A DNA stretch of 8,656 nucleotides from Kiritimatiellia bacterium (GCA_017459225.1 JAFUDL010000060.1:1-8656), one strand, 5' to 3'; shown: positions 1 through 6,653, counted from the stretch's first letter. Numbers and translations are program-made. Notes: generated from the sequence alone by a model not told the origin.

Positions 1-189
1 ACGTTCTACAATCCTGTGATCCACATGGAGGGACGCGATCCAAAATCGCCAGTGCTGCTCTTCGAGGGCACTTACACGTCAAGCTTTGCCGATCGTCCGC
101 CTAAGACCCCGCGCTGGGACTACACACAGGTGCTCTACCGCCTTGACCTCGACGACCCCCGGCTTGCTGCGAAAGAAAGTGCAGAGTGA
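1..189 (+). CDS. C-terminal end of an unidentified protein (5' truncated by window edge)
   Basis: Frame 1 is open from the window edge to the TGA at 187-189, giving the last 62 residues of a protein. The text is rich in aromatic and acidic residues, with the segments VLLFEGTYTSSF, PRWDYTQVLYRLDLDDPRL and a short charged end (KESAE). GC-rich codon use matches the other plus-strand genes, which supports real coding. From memory, endings of the form 'FEGTYT ... TPRYDYNQVMYRLDLDDPRL' occur in large uncharacterised, often secreted, proteins of Planctomycetota/Verrucomicrobiota; that recollection is weak and gives no function. The gene converges with the ATPase gene on the other strand, with 32 bases between the two stop codons. 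No domain can be named from this fragment. Confidence 0.75.
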   Translation, partial: TFYNPVIHMEGRDPKSPVLLFEGTYTSSFADRPPKTPRWDYTQVLYRLDLDDPRLAAKESAE

Positions 190-212
190 AAAGTGTGGCC
201 CATTTATGCCAC
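189..212 (-). terminator. Weak hairpin plus T-run, possible terminator of the ATPase gene
   Basis: Read on the minus strand, just past the ATPase stop codon, there is a 5-bp stem (GTGGC at 212-208 pairing with GCCAC at 199-195) with an 8-nt loop, followed by AC and four T residues (192-189). The position fits a rho-independent terminator, but the stem is short and the T-run has only four bases and overlaps the stop codon of the convergent gene. Treat it as a possible, inefficient terminator. Confidence 0.3.
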
Positions 213-221
213 CCGCAGCGG

Positions 222-1544
222 CTACATGTCTGAAAGGGATAGAGGGCGACAGGGCGTCTGCCAGGCGGAGTATTCGCCTGTAGCGCGGAGAAAGGCGTCG
301 CGTTTTGATTCAAGCGTTGGCAGTGAGATGTTGTCCGCGTTGCGCTTGATTTCATAGAAGGTCGCAACATGTTCAAGTTCATTCTCGGCGATTAGGTCGA
401 TTTCGTTCTCGCCTTTTCTGTTCCACCATCCGCCGATTTGCGTGTAACGTCCAGTCTCGGCAAGTTTCGCCGCGAAATAGCGTTCAAGCGCGAAACCGCT
501 GAATGCGTTCCAGTCGCGCCGCACGATTTCGTGGAGTTGCCCGAACGCGCCAAGTTCCACTGCCGCGCTGTGTCTTGCGATGAAACGGAACCAGAAGAGA
601 TAGAAGTTGTCGCGGATGCGGTATCGGAGATTTTTTGCAAGAGGCTTGGCGAAAAGTGGTTGGCATCTGACGATGATTTCGTAGTCCTTCTCTAGCCGCT
701 GGAGATAGCCTCCAAGATCTCCCACGCCAACGGCGTTCTCGATTTCCGCTCGTCCCGTCCGTCCGCTGGCGATCGCGGAGAGAATCGAAAAGTACGTGCC
801 GTAGTCCCTGCCGAATTCCTCGATTAGTCCGGCGCGTCCTTCCTCCAGAAAGATTGAGCCTTCTCCGATCATGTCTTCGATCATCTCTTCTTGGGTGTGG
901 ACGCCATGATCCATCAGGAGGGCTACGTATTTTGCGATGCCGCCTGTTAGCGCAAAGAGCGCGAGAAGGTCGTCGGGGGTGTATTTGGGTGCATGATCGG
1001 AAAGGATCGCCTTGAGTGTAGTCGTGGGAAACGGGGCGATTTTGAGAAAGCTGGTCTCGCGTCCGTAAAGAGGTTCTTTGGCGTCACGGAATATGCGGTT
1101 CATGAGCGTGTTGAGGCTGCCGCACACGATAAAGTTGATTTTCGACCGAGCATGGTATTCGTCCCATTCGCGTTGCATTTCGCTGAAGATGGCGGCATCC
1201 ACGCGCCGGAAATCCTGGAATTCGTCGATTACCAGCGTTACAGGATGTTCGCAGGAATAGCGCATCACCCATTTGAAGATGTCCTTGAAGTTGGATTGTT
1301 CGCCGGGGAGGAACACGCCAAGTTTGGATTCTATCTCACGGCGGAACGACTCGCACAATTCCTTCTCTGTACGCCTTGCGACGAAGAAGTAGAGGAAGGG
1401 TATGTTCCCGTATGCATGGCGAATCAGTTCTGTCTTTCCGATGCGTCGACGGCCCGTAACTACGGTGAATTGTGCGTGCTTCAGCGAATTAGACTGAATC
1501 TTGTTCAGTATTGAGATTTCCTTGTTTCTTCCATAGAATTTCAT
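222..1544 (-). CDS. Archaeal-type (DUF234) ATPase with C-terminal PD-(D/E)XK-like domain
   Basis: The 440-residue protein begins MKFYGRNKEI, the usual opening of archaeal-type AAA/STAND ATPases (ATPase_2 with a DUF234 C-terminus). Visible features are a Walker A motif GRRRIGKT (31-38), Walker B TLVIDEFQDF with D107/E108, a sensor-like VCGS (140-143), a probable winged-helix region (about 245-300), the DUF234-type segment YRIRDNFYLFWFRFI (308-322), and a restriction-nuclease-like core: E355, then EID with D383, then EIK with E398/K400. The end, PLSLSDM, resembles the family's normal C-terminus, so the gene looks intact. The ATG at 1542-1544 is preceded by AAAGGAAGG (1549-1557), which fixes the start. 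The cellular role of this family is not established; nucleic-acid-directed or stress/defence roles are only speculation. By eye its codon use is less GC-rich than the neighbours, and it stands alone on its strand with its own promoter, as expected for an acquired accessory gene. Confidence 0.9.
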   Translation of the reverse strand: MKFYGRNKEISILNKIQSNSLKHAQFTVVTGRRRIGKTELIRHAYGNIPFLYFFVARRTEKELCESFRREIESKLGVFLPGEQSNFKDIFKWVMRYSCEHPVTLVIDEFQDFRRVDAAIFSEMQREWDEYHARSKINFIVCGSLNTLMNRIFRDAKEPLYGRETSFLKIAPFPTTTLKAILSDHAPKYTPDDLLALFALTGGIAKYVALLMDHGVHTQEEMIEDMIGEGSIFLEEGRAGLIEEFGRDYGTYFSILSAIASGRTGRAEIENAVGVGDLGGYLQRLEKDYEIIVRCQPLFAKPLAKNLRYRIRDNFYLFWFRFIARHSAAVELGAFGQLHEIVRRDWNAFSGFALERYFAAKLAETGRYTQIGGWWNRKGENEIDLIAENELEHVATFYEIKRNADNISLPTLESKRDAFLRATGEYSAWQTPCRPLSLSDM

Positions 1545-1557
1545 AGTGCCTTCCTTT

Positions 1558-1594
1558 AACAGGAACGCCCGTTACCGGAACACCCGTTCCTGTT
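1558..1594 (-). promoter_or_regulatory. Double-palindrome operator or mRNA hairpin upstream of the ATPase
   Basis: A 37-bp element has perfect 10-bp arms: AACAGGAACG at 1558-1567 and CGTTCCTGTT at 1585-1594, centred on 1576. It is also two 15-bp tandem units (1562-1576 and 1577-1591). Each is itself a small palindrome of the form GGAAC-N4-GTTCC, perfect in the right unit; the left has one extra A (GTTACC). The half-site GGAAC/GTTCC therefore occurs four times. The element starts about 3 nt after the predicted transcription start and ends directly against the AAAGGAAGG ribosome binding site of the ATPase gene. It could be a repressor operator with two dimer sites, or a 5'-UTR hairpin controlling translation. 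The binding partner is unknown; autoregulation is a guess. Confidence 0.65.
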
Positions 1595-1603
1595 TCGGAC
1601 GAA

Positions 1604-1633
1604 ATTATATCATATCGCAGGCTTGAGGCTCAA
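1604..1633 (-). promoter_or_regulatory. Sigma-70-type promoter of the ATPase gene
   Basis: On the minus strand there is a perfect -10 box TATAAT (1609-1604). Eighteen bases upstream lies TTGAGC (1633-1628), which matches four of six -35 consensus positions. The predicted start of transcription is near 1597, a few bases before the double palindrome at 1594-1558. Location, orientation and the AT-rich surroundings in otherwise GC-rich DNA support the call. Confidence 0.6.
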
Positions 1634-1671
1634 GGGGAAAATAGAAGTTCAACGAGAAAATCAGAAGAGCT

Positions 1672-1762
1672 AGTTGCAAAACCCGATGTGGCAAGGGCGC
1701 CCTCGCCCTTGCAGCAAGGCCGTGGCGGCCTTGCCACATCGTACACGCATGGTTTTGCAACT
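1672..1762. repeat. 91-bp nested palindrome (REP/MITE-like element)
   Basis: The outer arms are a perfect 12-bp inverted repeat: AGTTGCAAAACC (1672-1683) and GGTTTTGCAACT (1751-1762). Directly inside is a perfect 13-bp repeat, CGATGTGGCAAGG (1684-1696) with CCTTGCCACATCG (1729-1741). It is separated from the right outer arm by a 9-nt insert (1742-1750). The inside can instead fold into two adjacent hairpins: CAAGGGC/GCCCTTG (1692-1698 with 1705-1711) and GCAAGGCC/GGCCTTGC (1714-1721 with 1727-1734). The result is a clover-like structure with no T-run, so a terminator is unlikely. No clear target-site duplication flanks it and it encodes nothing. It lies upstream of both divergent promoters. 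Confidence 0.75.
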
Positions 1763-1799
1763 GCCTCTCATCTCAGAATTCGCAATGTGATGGCCGCTC

Positions 1800-1828
1800 T
1801 TGCATGGCGTGACTTGTTTTGGTAGAAT
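1800..1828 (+). promoter_or_regulatory. Extended -10 promoter for the GH2 hydrolase
   Basis: TAGAAT at 1823-1828 is preceded by TGG (1820-1822), forming an extended -10 element (TG-N-TAGAAT). Exactly 17 bases upstream is TTGCAT (1800-1805), a weak -35 box matching three of six positions. Transcription would start near 1835, leaving a leader of about 43 nt before the GH2 start codon. I see no operator-like repeat within this promoter itself. Confidence 0.5.
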
Positions 1829-1877
1829 ATAGGCACCTACTTCATCCCGCGTACAACGCACGCAAAAGGAACATGAC

Positions 1878-4661
1878 ATGACCAAGATACTAGCCTTCGC
1901 CTTAGCGGCTGCGACCATTCCGGCCTTTGCGGAAATTCCGCTTCCGGAGCATCCGCGTCCTGACTGGGAACGCGCCGAGTGGCTGAACCTCAACGGCAGC
2001 TGGCGCTTCGCGTTCGACAAGTCGGACGCCGGGGTGAAGGAGAAGTGGTTCTCGGCAGATGACGCGAAGTTCGACAAGTCGATCGTCGTTCCGTTCCCCT
2101 GGGGCAGCGCGCTCTCGGGCGTGAAGGACGAGGCGGACATCGGCTGGTACCGCCGCGACGTCTCGGTGCCCGCAGCATGGAAGGGGAAGCGCGTGTTTCT
2201 TGTGGTGGGTGCGAGCGACCACGATACTACTGCGTGGTTCGACGGCCGCAGACTCGGGGAGCATTCTGGCGGCTACACTCCGTTCGAGTTCGAGATCACG
2301 GGTCACATAAAGTGGGGCGAGGCGCAGAAGATCACGCTGCGCGCGTGGGACGAGTCGTCCGAAAGCTCCCGCAGCAGCTGGCGTCTCTTCGGCAAGCAGG
2401 GCTACGGCAACGCGCGCGGCGTGTGGCAGACGGTCTATCTCGAGGCACGCGGCCAGGAGTACCTCGACAAGGTGCACTTCACTCCCGACATAGAGAACGG
2501 CACAGTGACGGCCGACGTGGCGCTTGGCGCGCCCGCGAAGGTGCCGCTCAACTTCGAGGTCAAGTTCAAGGAGGCAGACCGCGCGAAGCCCGCCTCGATC
2601 GCCATTGCATCCGGGCAGATGGGCGCGAAGCTGAAGATTCCGCTGCGCGACGTGAAGCTGTGGGACCTCGACTCGCCGTACCTCTACGAGGTGCAGTGTT
2701 CGCTTGCGCCCGCAGAGGCGCGTGGAGACTTCCCTCCGGACAAGGTGGCCACGTACTTCGGAATGCGCAAGATAGGCGTGGGCAAGATACCCGGCACGGA
2801 ATATCCGTGCGTGACGCTGAACAATAAGCCCGTCTATCTGCAGCTCACGCTCGACCAGAGCTACCACCCGGATGGATTCTACACGTTCCCGTCCGACGAG
2901 TTCATGAAGAACGAGATACTCATCTCGAAGAAGCTTGCCCTCAGCGGCAACCGCGTGCACATCAAGGTCGAGATTCCGCGCAAGCTCTACTGGGCAGACA
3001 AGCTCGGCCTCTTGATCATGGCCGACGTTCCGAACGCCTGGGGCGCCGCGAGCGAGGCGATGTTCCGCGAGCACGCCTTCTGCTTCGAGGCGATGGTGCG
3101 CCGCGACTTCAACCACCCGTCCATCTTCTCGTGGGTGCTCTTCAACGAGACGTGGGGCCTCTTCGCGGACGGCGAGAACTGGGGCGGCAACTGCGCCCGC
3201 CGCTACGCCCCCTGGGTGCGCCGCGAGGTGGCGAAGATTTACGCCCGCGCGAAGCAGCTCGACCCCACGCGCCTCGTAGAGGACAACTCGCCCTGCCACA
3301 ACGACCATGTCATCACCGACCTCAACACATGGCACTGCTATCTGCCCGGATACAGCTGGGAGGCCGAGGTCGCGCGGCGCTGCAAGCAGACCTTCCCCGG
3401 CTCGAAGGCGAACTACGTGGGCGGCTTCGTGCAGGGCTCCGCGCCGATGTTCAACAGCGAGTGCGGCAACGTTTGGGGATACAAGGGCTCCACGGGAGAC
3501 TGCGACTGGAGCTGGGACTACCACATGATGATGAACGCATTCCGCCGCCGCCTGCAGTGCTGTGGCTGGCTCTACACCGAGCACCACGACGTGATCAACG
3601 AGTGGAACGGATATGTGCGCTTCGACCGTACGTCCAAGTACACCGGCATCGAGGAGCTCACGCAGGGGAGGATGAAGCTTAAGGATCTTCATGCGGACGC
3701 GTACCTGCCGCTCGACAAGGAGATGTGCCGCGAGTTCAAGGCCGGTGAGACCTGGACCATGCCGGTTGACATCTCGCTCACTACCGACAAGTACGCCGGG
3801 CGCAGCCTCTCCCTGCGCGGCAAGCTCCTCTACTGGGACGCCTGCGGAAAATTCCACGAGTCGAAACTCCCCAACGGGTCCACGTTCACCGCGAGCGCCT
3901 GGCAGAACGGCCGCATCGCCGACGTGCCCGTGGCGCTGCCTGGCGAGACAGCGTGCGGCGTGGTGCTGTTCGCCCTCTTCGCAGATCCAGAGCAGGACGG
4001 TGCGTCGCCCGTTCCGGTGGCGCGCAACTTCGCCTGTTTCGTGACGCGCGGCGAGAAGGCCGCAAACGCGCTCACGGTGGCGCCTGGCGCATTCGCGCGT
4101 GCAGAGTGGAGCCAGAAGCAGTGGAACGTGCTCGACGGCCTGAAGGCGTGCGGCGCGGGGAAAGGCTTCTTCGAATATGAGTTCACGGGAGTGCCCGCCG
4201 GAAAGAATGCCGTGTTCCGCGCCGAGGTGGGGTCCAAGCGCCTCAACGCCAAGGACGCAGACGGCGTGAAGGACAAGGGCGCCGTCGATCTCGACTGCAT
4301 GCTCGGTGGCGGTTTCGCCGACCGTTCCAAGAATCCGAACTCCTATCCCATGACGAGCGACGTCAAGTGGCCCGGCGCCGTGAAAGTGTATGTGAACGGC
4401 GAGCTCGTGAAGACGATGGTCCTTCCCGATGACCCGGCCGACCATCGCGGCATCCTCTCCTGGCATTCGCAGAAGCGCGACAGAACCTTGCACGAGGCAG
4501 GCAGCTATGGATATCTCGTCGAAGCCGAGGTGAGCGCGGAACTGCTCGCCAAAGGCAACGGCAAGGCCGTGGTGCGTCTCGAGGCCGAAAAGGCCGGCCT
4601 CGCCATTTACGGCGCGAAGTTCGGTCGCTTCCCGTTCGACCCAACCCTCTCCTTCAAGTAA
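1878..4661 (+). CDS. Secreted glycoside hydrolase family 2 enzyme (beta-galactosidase-like)
   Basis: The 927-residue protein starts with a Sec signal peptide (hydrophobic residues 4-18, likely cleavage after AFA at 18). Domains run: GH2 N-terminal sugar-binding jelly roll (about 27-195, with LNLNGSWRF and GARGVWQ-like NARGVWQTVYLE), an immunoglobulin-like domain (about 195-300), then a TIM barrel. The barrel shows RDFNHPSIFSWVLFNETWG, with E424 as predicted acid/base, and MFNSECG, with E528 as predicted nucleophile, so the retaining mechanism looks intact. About 280 further residues follow, including an extra beta-rich region near 730-927 that may bind carbohydrate. Family members cleave beta-galactosides, beta-glucuronides or beta-mannosides; the substrate cannot be read from sequence. 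The ATG at 1878 is preceded by AAAAGGA (1864-1870). A nearer ATG at 1873 runs into a stop after two codons. An exported oxidoreductase follows, suggesting a periplasmic sugar-processing pair. Confidence 0.88.
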   Translation: MTKILAFALAAATIPAFAEIPLPEHPRPDWERAEWLNLNGSWRFAFDKSDAGVKEKWFSADDAKFDKSIVVPFPWGSALSGVKDEADIGWYRRDVSVPAAWKGKRVFLVVGASDHDTTAWFDGRRLGEHSGGYTPFEFEITGHIKWGEAQKITLRAWDESSESSRSSWRLFGKQGYGNARGVWQTVYLEARGQEYLDKVHFTPDIENGTVTADVALGAPAKVPLNFEVKFKEADRAKPASIAIASGQMGAKLKIPLRDVKLWDLDSPYLYEVQCSLAPAEARGDFPPDKVATYFGMRKIGVGKIPGTEYPCVTLNNKPVYLQLTLDQSYHPDGFYTFPSDEFMKNEILISKKLALSGNRVHIKVEIPRKLYWADKLGLLIMADVPNAWGAASEAMFREHAFCFEAMVRRDFNHPSIFSWVLFNETWGLFADGENWGGNCARRYAPWVRREVAKIYARAKQLDPTRLVEDNSPCHNDHVITDLNTWHCYLPGYSWEAEVARRCKQTFPGSKANYVGGFVQGSAPMFNSECGNVWGYKGSTGDCDWSWDYHMMMNAFRRRLQCCGWLYTEHHDVINEWNGYVRFDRTSKYTGIEELTQGRMKLKDLHADAYLPLDKEMCREFKAGETWTMPVDISLTTDKYAGRSLSLRGKLLYWDACGKFHESKLPNGSTFTASAWQNGRIADVPVALPGETACGVVLFALFADPEQDGASPVPVARNFACFVTRGEKAANALTVAPGAFARAEWSQKQWNVLDGLKACGAGKGFFEYEFTGVPAGKNAVFRAEVGSKRLNAKDADGVKDKGAVDLDCMLGGGFADRSKNPNSYPMTSDVKWPGAVKVYVNGELVKTMVLPDDPADHRGILSWHSQKRDRTLHEAGSYGYLVEAEVSAELLAKGNGKAVVRLEAEKAGLAIYGAKFGRFPFDPTLSFK

Positions 4662-4662
4662 C

Positions 4663-4718
4663 TTCCCCCTCGCCACTTGCCCCTTCAAACTTCAAACTCT
4701 CAACTCCCAACCCTCTAC
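4663..4718 (+). repeat. Degenerate heptamer array filling the GH2-oxidoreductase spacer
   Basis: The 73-bp gap between the two genes is mostly eight consecutive 7-bp units in constant phase. Most begin with T and all end in C: TTCCCCC, TCGCCAC, TTGCCCC, then TTCAAAC (twice), TCTCAAC, TCCCAAC and CCTCTAC. The last six units (4677-4718) contain only one G on the plus strand. The two TTCAAAC copies are identical and the rest are degenerate. The array stops three bases before the AAGGAA ribosome binding site (4722-4727) of the oxidoreductase. It resembles short tandemly repeated heptanucleotides known from some bacteria. A simple pyrimidine-rich leader is the alternative. Confidence 0.5.
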
Positions 4719-4734
4719 CCCAAGGAACCTCAAA

Positions 4735-6150
4735 ATGAATTCTAAAACATCCCGCCGTTCGTTCCTGCAGGCCGCGCTGGCCGCTGGTGCGTTTCCGTTC
4801 GTTCCCGCCCTTGCCGGCGGCAAGCCGTGGAAGCCTGGAGACAAGGTGAACCTTGCCGTGTGCGGCATCGGCAACCAGGGCTGGCACGACATACAGTCGT
4901 TTGCCAAGACAGGTCTCTGCAACATCGTGGCGCTTTGTGACACCGACATGGGCGCCAAGCACACGCAGAATGCCTTGAAGAAATTCCCGAACGCGAAGCG
5001 GTACAAAGACTTCCGCAAGATGCTCGAGGAGATGGGCGGCGAGATCGACGCCGTTGCCGCATGCACGCCCGACCATGCCCATTTCCCGATCGCCATGATG
5101 GCGATGCGCATGGGCAAGGGCATCTTCACCGAGAAGCCGATGGGCCACACCTTCCGTGAGATCGGCCTCATGATGGCCGCCGAGAAGAAGAGCGGCGTCG
5201 CCACGCAGATGGGCAACCAGGGCCACTCTGGCGCGAACTACTACCAGTTCCGCGACTACCGCGCTTCAGGCGTGCTTGGCGAGATCAAGAAGGTGGTGGC
5301 GCACATGAACTCCAGCCGCCGCTGGCACAAGTGGAACGGCAACGTGAACGCGATGCCGCCGGAGATGCCGATTCCCGAGACGATGGGGCGCGACGGATGG
5401 AGCGTGTGGCTGGGCACGATGCCGATGCGCCCGTACAACCGCGACTATGTGAACGGCGACTGGCGCTGCTGGTACGACTTCGGCAATGGCGCGCTCGGCG
5501 ACTGGGGAGCGCACATCCTCGACACGATCCACCAGTTCTACGACCTTGGGCTGCCGAGCGAGATCCGCATCTCGAACGTGACGGGGCACAACCCGTTCGT
5601 GTTTCCGATGAACAACACGCTCACGTTCCGGTTCCCGTCCAAGCCCGGACGCAAGGGCTTCGACATCGAGTGGTACGAGGGCCGCCAGAACCTGCCCGAG
5701 CTTCCCAAGGGCTACAAGACGCCGAAGGGGCAGGGATATATTCCGCCGCCCGGAGGAGTGGCTGCGGCAGCGAAGGAGAAGGGCTTCTCGCTCAACCCCG
5801 GCAAGGAGATCTACATGGCGGATGGCACGATCTGGCAGGGAGGGTCGCACTCGAGCCCGCTACAGAAGGTCGGGTCCAACGAGAAGCTGCCCGAGTACGA
5901 GAAGCCTGGCTCCAACCACTACGCGAACTTCCTGCTCGGAGTGATGGGGCGCGAGAAGACGCGCTCGCCGTTCTCGGTGGCGGGTCCGCTCTCGCAGATG
6001 TTCACGCTCGGCTGCATCGCGCAGCGCCTGAGGAGGTCGATCAAGATCGACCCGAAGACCGGGGCGATCCTGGACGACGCCGAGGCGGCGAAGTACCTTG
6101 CGGGACCGGCGGCGCCGCGCAAGGAGTGGGAAGAGTTCTACAAGGTGTGA
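4735..6150 (+). CDS. Tat-exported Gfo/Idh/MocA-family oxidoreductase
   Basis: The 471-residue protein opens with a twin-arginine signal, SRRSFLQ (6-12), a hydrophobic stretch and likely cleavage after ALA at 27. The mature part has the NAD(P)-binding Rossmann fold: VNLAVCGIGNQG with the glycine motif at 44-49, an acidic CDTD at 68-71, and TPDHAH (111-116). It also has the family signature EKP (133-135; K134 predicted catalytic) and GDWGAHILD with H260 as a likely substrate/catalytic residue. The C-terminal part (about 270-471) looks like the 'bacterial type' C-terminal domain common in planctomycetal and verrucomicrobial members. These enzymes oxidise or reduce sugars, inositols or related polyols; Tat export implies folding with cofactor before transport. 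The ATG is preceded by AAGGAA (4722-4727), seven bases away. It likely shares a transcript with the GH2 gene upstream and with queF two bases downstream, and may act on sugars the GH2 enzyme releases (inference). Confidence 0.9.
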   Translation: MNSKTSRRSFLQAALAAGAFPFVPALAGGKPWKPGDKVNLAVCGIGNQGWHDIQSFAKTGLCNIVALCDTDMGAKHTQNALKKFPNAKRYKDFRKMLEEMGGEIDAVAACTPDHAHFPIAMMAMRMGKGIFTEKPMGHTFREIGLMMAAEKKSGVATQMGNQGHSGANYYQFRDYRASGVLGEIKKVVAHMNSSRRWHKWNGNVNAMPPEMPIPETMGRDGWSVWLGTMPMRPYNRDYVNGDWRCWYDFGNGALGDWGAHILDTIHQFYDLGLPSEIRISNVTGHNPFVFPMNNTLTFRFPSKPGRKGFDIEWYEGRQNLPELPKGYKTPKGQGYIPPPGGVAAAAKEKGFSLNPGKEIYMADGTIWQGGSHSSPLQKVGSNEKLPEYEKPGSNHYANFLLGVMGREKTRSPFSVAGPLSQMFTLGCIAQRLRRSIKIDPKTGAILDDAEAAKYLAGPAAPRKEWEEFYKV

Positions 6151-6152
6151 GA

Positions 6153-6614
6153 ATGAGAGAAGACCTCGACGGGCTGAAGGCGCTGGGGCGCACGGTGCGT
6201 CCGGAGGGCGGGTACGACCCGTCCCTCCTGGACGCCTTCGCAAACCGCCATCCGGAGCGCGACTACTGGGTCACCTTCACGTGCCCCGAATTCACCACGC
6301 TGTGTCCGAAGACCGGCCAGCCCGACTTCGCAACGCTCACGATACGCTACATCCCCTCGCGCCTGCTCGTCGAGTCGAAGTCGCTCAAGCTCTACCTCTT
6401 CGGATTCCGCAGCCACGGCGACTTCCACGAGGACGTGGTGAACGTGATCTACGACGACCTGAACCGCCTCCTGAAGCCGAAGTACATGGAGGTGGTTGGC
6501 AAGTTCGCGGCGCGAGGCGGCATCTCCATTGATCCCTTCGTCAACGGCGGCACGGGCGCGAAGTACAAGGCGCTCGCCCGCAAGCGCTTCGAAGAATGGA
6601 ACGGCGTGCGCTAG
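6153..6614 (+). CDS. queF: NADPH-dependent 7-cyano-7-deazaguanine (preQ0) reductase QueF
   Basis: The 153-residue protein is a unimodular (type I, Bacillus-like) QueF, which reduces preQ0 to preQ1 in cytoplasmic queuosine biosynthesis. The active site is clear: FTCPEFTTLCPKTGQPDF holds the predicted thioimide-forming C51 and general acid D58, seven residues apart as in the B. subtilis enzyme. The QueF motif ESKSLKLYLFGFR (74-86) binds NADPH, and HGDFHED (88-94) supplies E93 for substrate recognition. The end, GGISIDPFVNGG, is also typical. Length is close to the usual single-domain form. The start ATG at 6153 lies two bases after the preceding stop, and AAGGTG (6142-6147) inside that gene can serve as ribosome binding site, so translation is probably coupled. 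The other queuosine genes (queC, queD, queE, tgt) are not in this window. The link to the oxidoreductase is likely organisational rather than functional. Confidence 0.96.
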   Translation: MREDLDGLKALGRTVRPEGGYDPSLLDAFANRHPERDYWVTFTCPEFTTLCPKTGQPDFATLTIRYIPSRLLVESKSLKLYLFGFRSHGDFHEDVVNVIYDDLNRLLKPKYMEVVGKFAARGGISIDPFVNGGTGAKYKALARKRFEEWNGVR

Positions 6615-6618
6615 ATGC

Positions 6619-6653
6619 TTGTTTCCGCGCGCGATTTCTGATATCATAATCAG
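6619..6653 (+). promoter_or_regulatory. Candidate promoter with inverted repeat over the -10 box
   Basis: TTGTTT (6619-6624) and TATCAT (6642-6647) are separated by 17 bases, and this AT-rich patch stands out in GC-rich DNA. A perfect inverted repeat, CTGAT (6638-6642) and ATCAG (6649-6653) with a 6-nt centre, covers the -10 box and could be an operator. Transcription would start near 6654, only a few bases before the ATG at 6658. Evidence is positional and by motif only. Confidence 0.4.

Noticed and set aside
993..1514. 173-residue plus-strand frame within the ATPase gene
   Set aside because: It is the complement of the Walker A/B-bearing ATPase region and has no domain of its own or convincing ribosome binding site.
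1672..1762. Palindrome interpreted as a rho-independent terminator or a tRNA-like gene
   Set aside because: No T-run follows on either strand, no gene ends nearby, and the clover-like fold has no anticodon arm or T-loop consensus.
1873..1880. ATG at 1873 as the GH2 start
   Set aside because: It is out of frame and meets TGA after two codons; the ATG at 1878 is correctly spaced from AAAAGGA and gives a complete signal peptide.
1902..4688. 928-residue open frame on the minus strand, antisense to nearly the whole GH2 gene
   Set aside because: It is in the exactly opposed codon register, where stops would need TTA, CTA or TCA on the plus strand; the GH2 gene avoids these through GC-rich codon bias. 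The translation is low-complexity (His/Arg/Leu/Val/Ala-rich) with no recognisable domain, whereas the plus strand encodes GH2 with both catalytic glutamates.
5331..6614. 427-residue reading of the frame that includes queF
   Set aside because: Only the last 153 residues, from the ATG at 6153, are QueF. The upstream part is Arg/Ala-rich out-of-frame translation of the oxidoreductase gene.
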